A DNA stretch of 64,000 nucleotides. It comes from Clostridiales bacterium. Lineage in GTDB: Bacteria; Bacillota; Clostridia; Oscillospirales; Oscillospiraceae. The notes beneath the pieces were generated by a model. That model was not told the origin of the DNA. It searched no databases and worked only from the letters and a program-made list of their open reading frames with translations. The position numbers and the translations under genes were made by a program. How positions within the stretch are numbered: position 1 is the stretch's first letter; the number at the start of each line of letters is the position of its first letter. This document shows positions 62,360-64,000 of the stretch, one piece after another. The stretch is taken from assembly GCA_025757645.1 (NCBI GenBank), contig CP107216.1, positions 491,001 through 555,000 on the forward strand, given 5' to 3'.

Positions 62360-63880
62360 CTATCTTTGCCGCCGGCGGTTTGGGCTGTCGTATTCCGGCG
62401 GGCGGAATTTTTCATCCGGCTGCGGCCGGCGCAGCAGCGTGCGGAAGATCGTCGGCCGTTCGCTGTCCACGAATGGGGCCATATACGCCACGCCGTCGCT
62501 GTCGATCGTGCACAGATACCAGATCACGAGCCCCAGCGCCGCCAGAATACCGAACAATCCCGCCAGCGCCGCCGCCAGCACCAGGCCCAGCCGCAGCAGA
62601 CGCACGGCGTTGCTCAGCTCCTGGTTCGGCAGCGTGTAGCCCGCGATGCCCGCGAGCGCCACCACGATGATCGCCACCGGGCTGACCACCTTCGCGTCCA
62701 CGGCCGACTGGCCCACGAGCAGCGCCCCGATGATCGACACCGTCTGGCCGATCGAGTTCGGCAGCCGCAGCCCGGCCTCCTGCAGCAGCTCGAAGGCGAT
62801 GAGCATGAACAAAATGATCGTCGGCACGGAAAACGGCACCTGCTGCTTGGCCTGGATGACCGACAGCAGCAGCTTCGCCGGGATCATCTCCTGGTGGTAC
62901 ATCGCCACGGCCACGTACAGTGCTGGGAATGTCAGCGAGATCGCCAGCGCGAAGTACCGCAGCACGATCAGCGCCGAGGCCAGCAGATAGTGGTGCGATT
63001 CGTCCTCCGGCGCATGCATCAGCAGCCGGAATGTCGTCGGCAGCAGGTAGCCCATCGGCAGCCCGTCCACCAGCAGGCCCACGCAGCCGTCGAGCAGCTC
63101 ACCGGCGAACTTGTCCGGGCGCTCCGTCTGGCCCAGCTGCGGCAGCAGCGCCCGCGGCCGCTGCGTCAGGTACGGCTCCAGGTCGCCGCGGCCGAGCAGC
63201 GCCTGCTCGTCGATGGTGTCGAGCTTGTCAAGGATGCGCTGCACGCGCGCGGGGTCGGCGATGCCGTCCACATACAGCACCGCCACCGTCGTCTCCGACT
63301 GCCGGCCGACGACCGTCTGCTGCAGCTTCAGCGCCGGGGTGTGCAGCTTGCGCCGCACGAGCGAGGTGTTGATGCGCAGTGTCTCGACGAAGGCGTCCTT
63401 CGATCCGCTGACGGATTTCTCGATCGTCGGCTCCGACACCGCGCGCACGTTCGCCGTGCGCACCTCGAACGTGACGGCCCTGCGCTGCGCGTCGAACACG
63501 AGCGCGACCGAGCCATTGGTCAGATCCGAGACGACGTCGTCCATCTCCGTGCGCGTGCGCGTCGAGCAGCTGTAGACCGCGCCCTGCTCGATCCGGCGCA
63601 CGGCCTCGCGCGTAGAGGCGATGTCCGCCAGACGGCCGCCCTCCGTCAGCGGCCGCAGCACGTCCGTGGACACGTCGCCCGCCGAGACCATACCGTCAAG
63701 CCAGCAGACAGTCACCGTCAGGCGGCTCTCGAGGCCAATGCGCACAGCGCGCGCCTCAAAATCATCGCAGTCGGAAAATATTTTTTTCAGCTCGCCCGCC
63801 GTGGCCGGCACGTCATACTGCGGCTGCGGGCGCGGATGCGGCCCATCATCGGCGCCGCGGTGAAAGAAGTTGGTTTGCAT
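62360..63880 (-). CDS. gerAA: Spore germinant receptor subunit GerAA
   Basis: 506 aa from MQTNFFHRGADDGPHP. The GerA family pattern includes an N-terminal soluble domain (LKKIFSDCDDFEAR ... LTVTVCWLDGMV), SVSGSKDAFVETLRINTSLVRRKL near residue 165, YVDGIADPARVQRILDKLD and several C-terminal membrane helices (YLLASALIVLRYFALAISLTFPALYVAVAMYHQEMIP). It forms the signal-channel core with GerAB and GerAC. It is the first gene of the operon; its transcription would be forespore-specific, but I could not identify a convincing sigma-G promoter. Confidence 0.92.
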   Translation of the reverse strand: MQTNFFHRGADDGPHPRPQPQYDVPATAGELKKIFSDCDDFEARAVRIGLESRLTVTVCWLDGMVSAGDVSTDVLRPLTEGGRLADIASTREAVRRIEQGAVYSCSTRTRTEMDDVVSDLTNGSVALVFDAQRRAVTFEVRTANVRAVSEPTIEKSVSGSKDAFVETLRINTSLVRRKLHTPALKLQQTVVGRQSETTVAVLYVDGIADPARVQRILDKLDTIDEQALLGRGDLEPYLTQRPRALLPQLGQTERPDKFAGELLDGCVGLLVDGLPMGYLLPTTFRLLMHAPEDESHHYLLASALIVLRYFALAISLTFPALYVAVAMYHQEMIPAKLLLSVIQAKQQVPFSVPTIILFMLIAFELLQEAGLRLPNSIGQTVSIIGALLVGQSAVDAKVVSPVAIIVVALAGIAGYTLPNQELSNAVRLLRLGLVLAAALAGLFGILAALGLVIWYLCTIDSDGVAYMAPFVDSERPTIFRTLLRRPQPDEKFRPPEYDSPNRRRQR

Positions 63881-63966
63881 ATTGCGTAGTATAACCGGAA
63901 AAAACCACAATATTTTGTGCCAGAAAAAAGGGTAAAAACTTTTTTACGAAAAAGTGAAAAAAGTTG

Positions 63967-63995
63967 TTGACAGGCGTCGATTTGGGTGGTATATT
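63967..63995 (+). promoter_or_regulatory. Sigma-A promoter leading out of the window
   Basis: TTGACA (63967-63972), 17 bp, TATATT (63990-63995). It reads toward a gene beyond the right edge and is divergent from gerAA. Confidence 0.75.
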
Positions 63996-64000
63996 AGCAA

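Overview
The window looks like a chromosomal segment of a GC-rich, anaerobic, endospore-forming Clostridia bacterium of the Oscillospiraceae type. The pointers are spore genes (gpr and a gerA-type receptor operon), 2-hydroxyacyl-CoA dehydratase genes of amino-acid fermentation, ferredoxin-rich flavoproteins, an agmatine deiminase operon, and Firmicutes-style parS sites, promoters and ribosome binding sites. The genus cannot be fixed from the sequence alone.

Layout. (1) 1-1100: the 5' end of a 2-hydroxyacyl-CoA dehydratase gene and a TetR regulator gene, each preceded by a 31-bp palindrome of the same design. (2) About 1178-14339: a lower-GC mobile island next to the initiator tRNA gene. It carries TnpV-like, Cys-rich-VLP, RepA-like, ParB-like and TnpW-like genes and a large serine recombinase, but no visible conjugation machinery. 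Its cargo is a six-gene type I restriction-modification operon on the minus strand: XRE regulator, hsdM, unknown gene, hsdS, unknown gene, hsdR. hsdS holds 17 tetranucleotide units and should be phase variable. (3) 14343-25700: core genes: tRNA-fMet, mscL, serS, parB, parA, two parS sites, gpr, rpsT, a lipid kinase, asnS, hypA and a large Fe-S flavoprotein. ParAB with two parS sites suggests proximity to oriC. (4) 25244-28542: a zinc-ribbon protein, a 57-aa membrane protein and two dehydratase subunits behind a perfect consensus promoter. (5) 28700-33530: the agmatine deiminase operon (carbamoyltransferase, antiporter, deiminase, carbamate kinase) behind a leader with a strong terminator. (6) 33529-43012: three TetR-type regulators and targets around them, including a flavodoxin-ferredoxin protein, a nitroreductase and two giant MMPL/RND transporters. 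(7) 43125-47649: tyrosine phosphatase, DUF4304-like protein, UbiB-like kinase with a phasin-like partner, and a lipase. (8) 47819-50830: an ABC transporter operon preceded by a tyrosine-rich leader peptide and a terminator/antiterminator pair. (9) 51098-60000: MBOAT acyltransferase with SGNH partner, KdpDE-like two-component system, PlsC-like acyltransferase, YhhN protein, GntR regulator and a beta-CASP metallo-beta-lactamase. (10) 60055-63880: gerAA-gerAC-gerAB spore germinant receptor operon.

The most notable items are the complete tyrosine-codon attenuator at 47819-48024, the slippable hsdS with two uncharacterised, possibly HEPN-like genes inside the restriction operon, and the matched 31-bp operators of the first TetR regulator. 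Three small genes (57, 30 and 24 aa) were found by reading the sequence directly.
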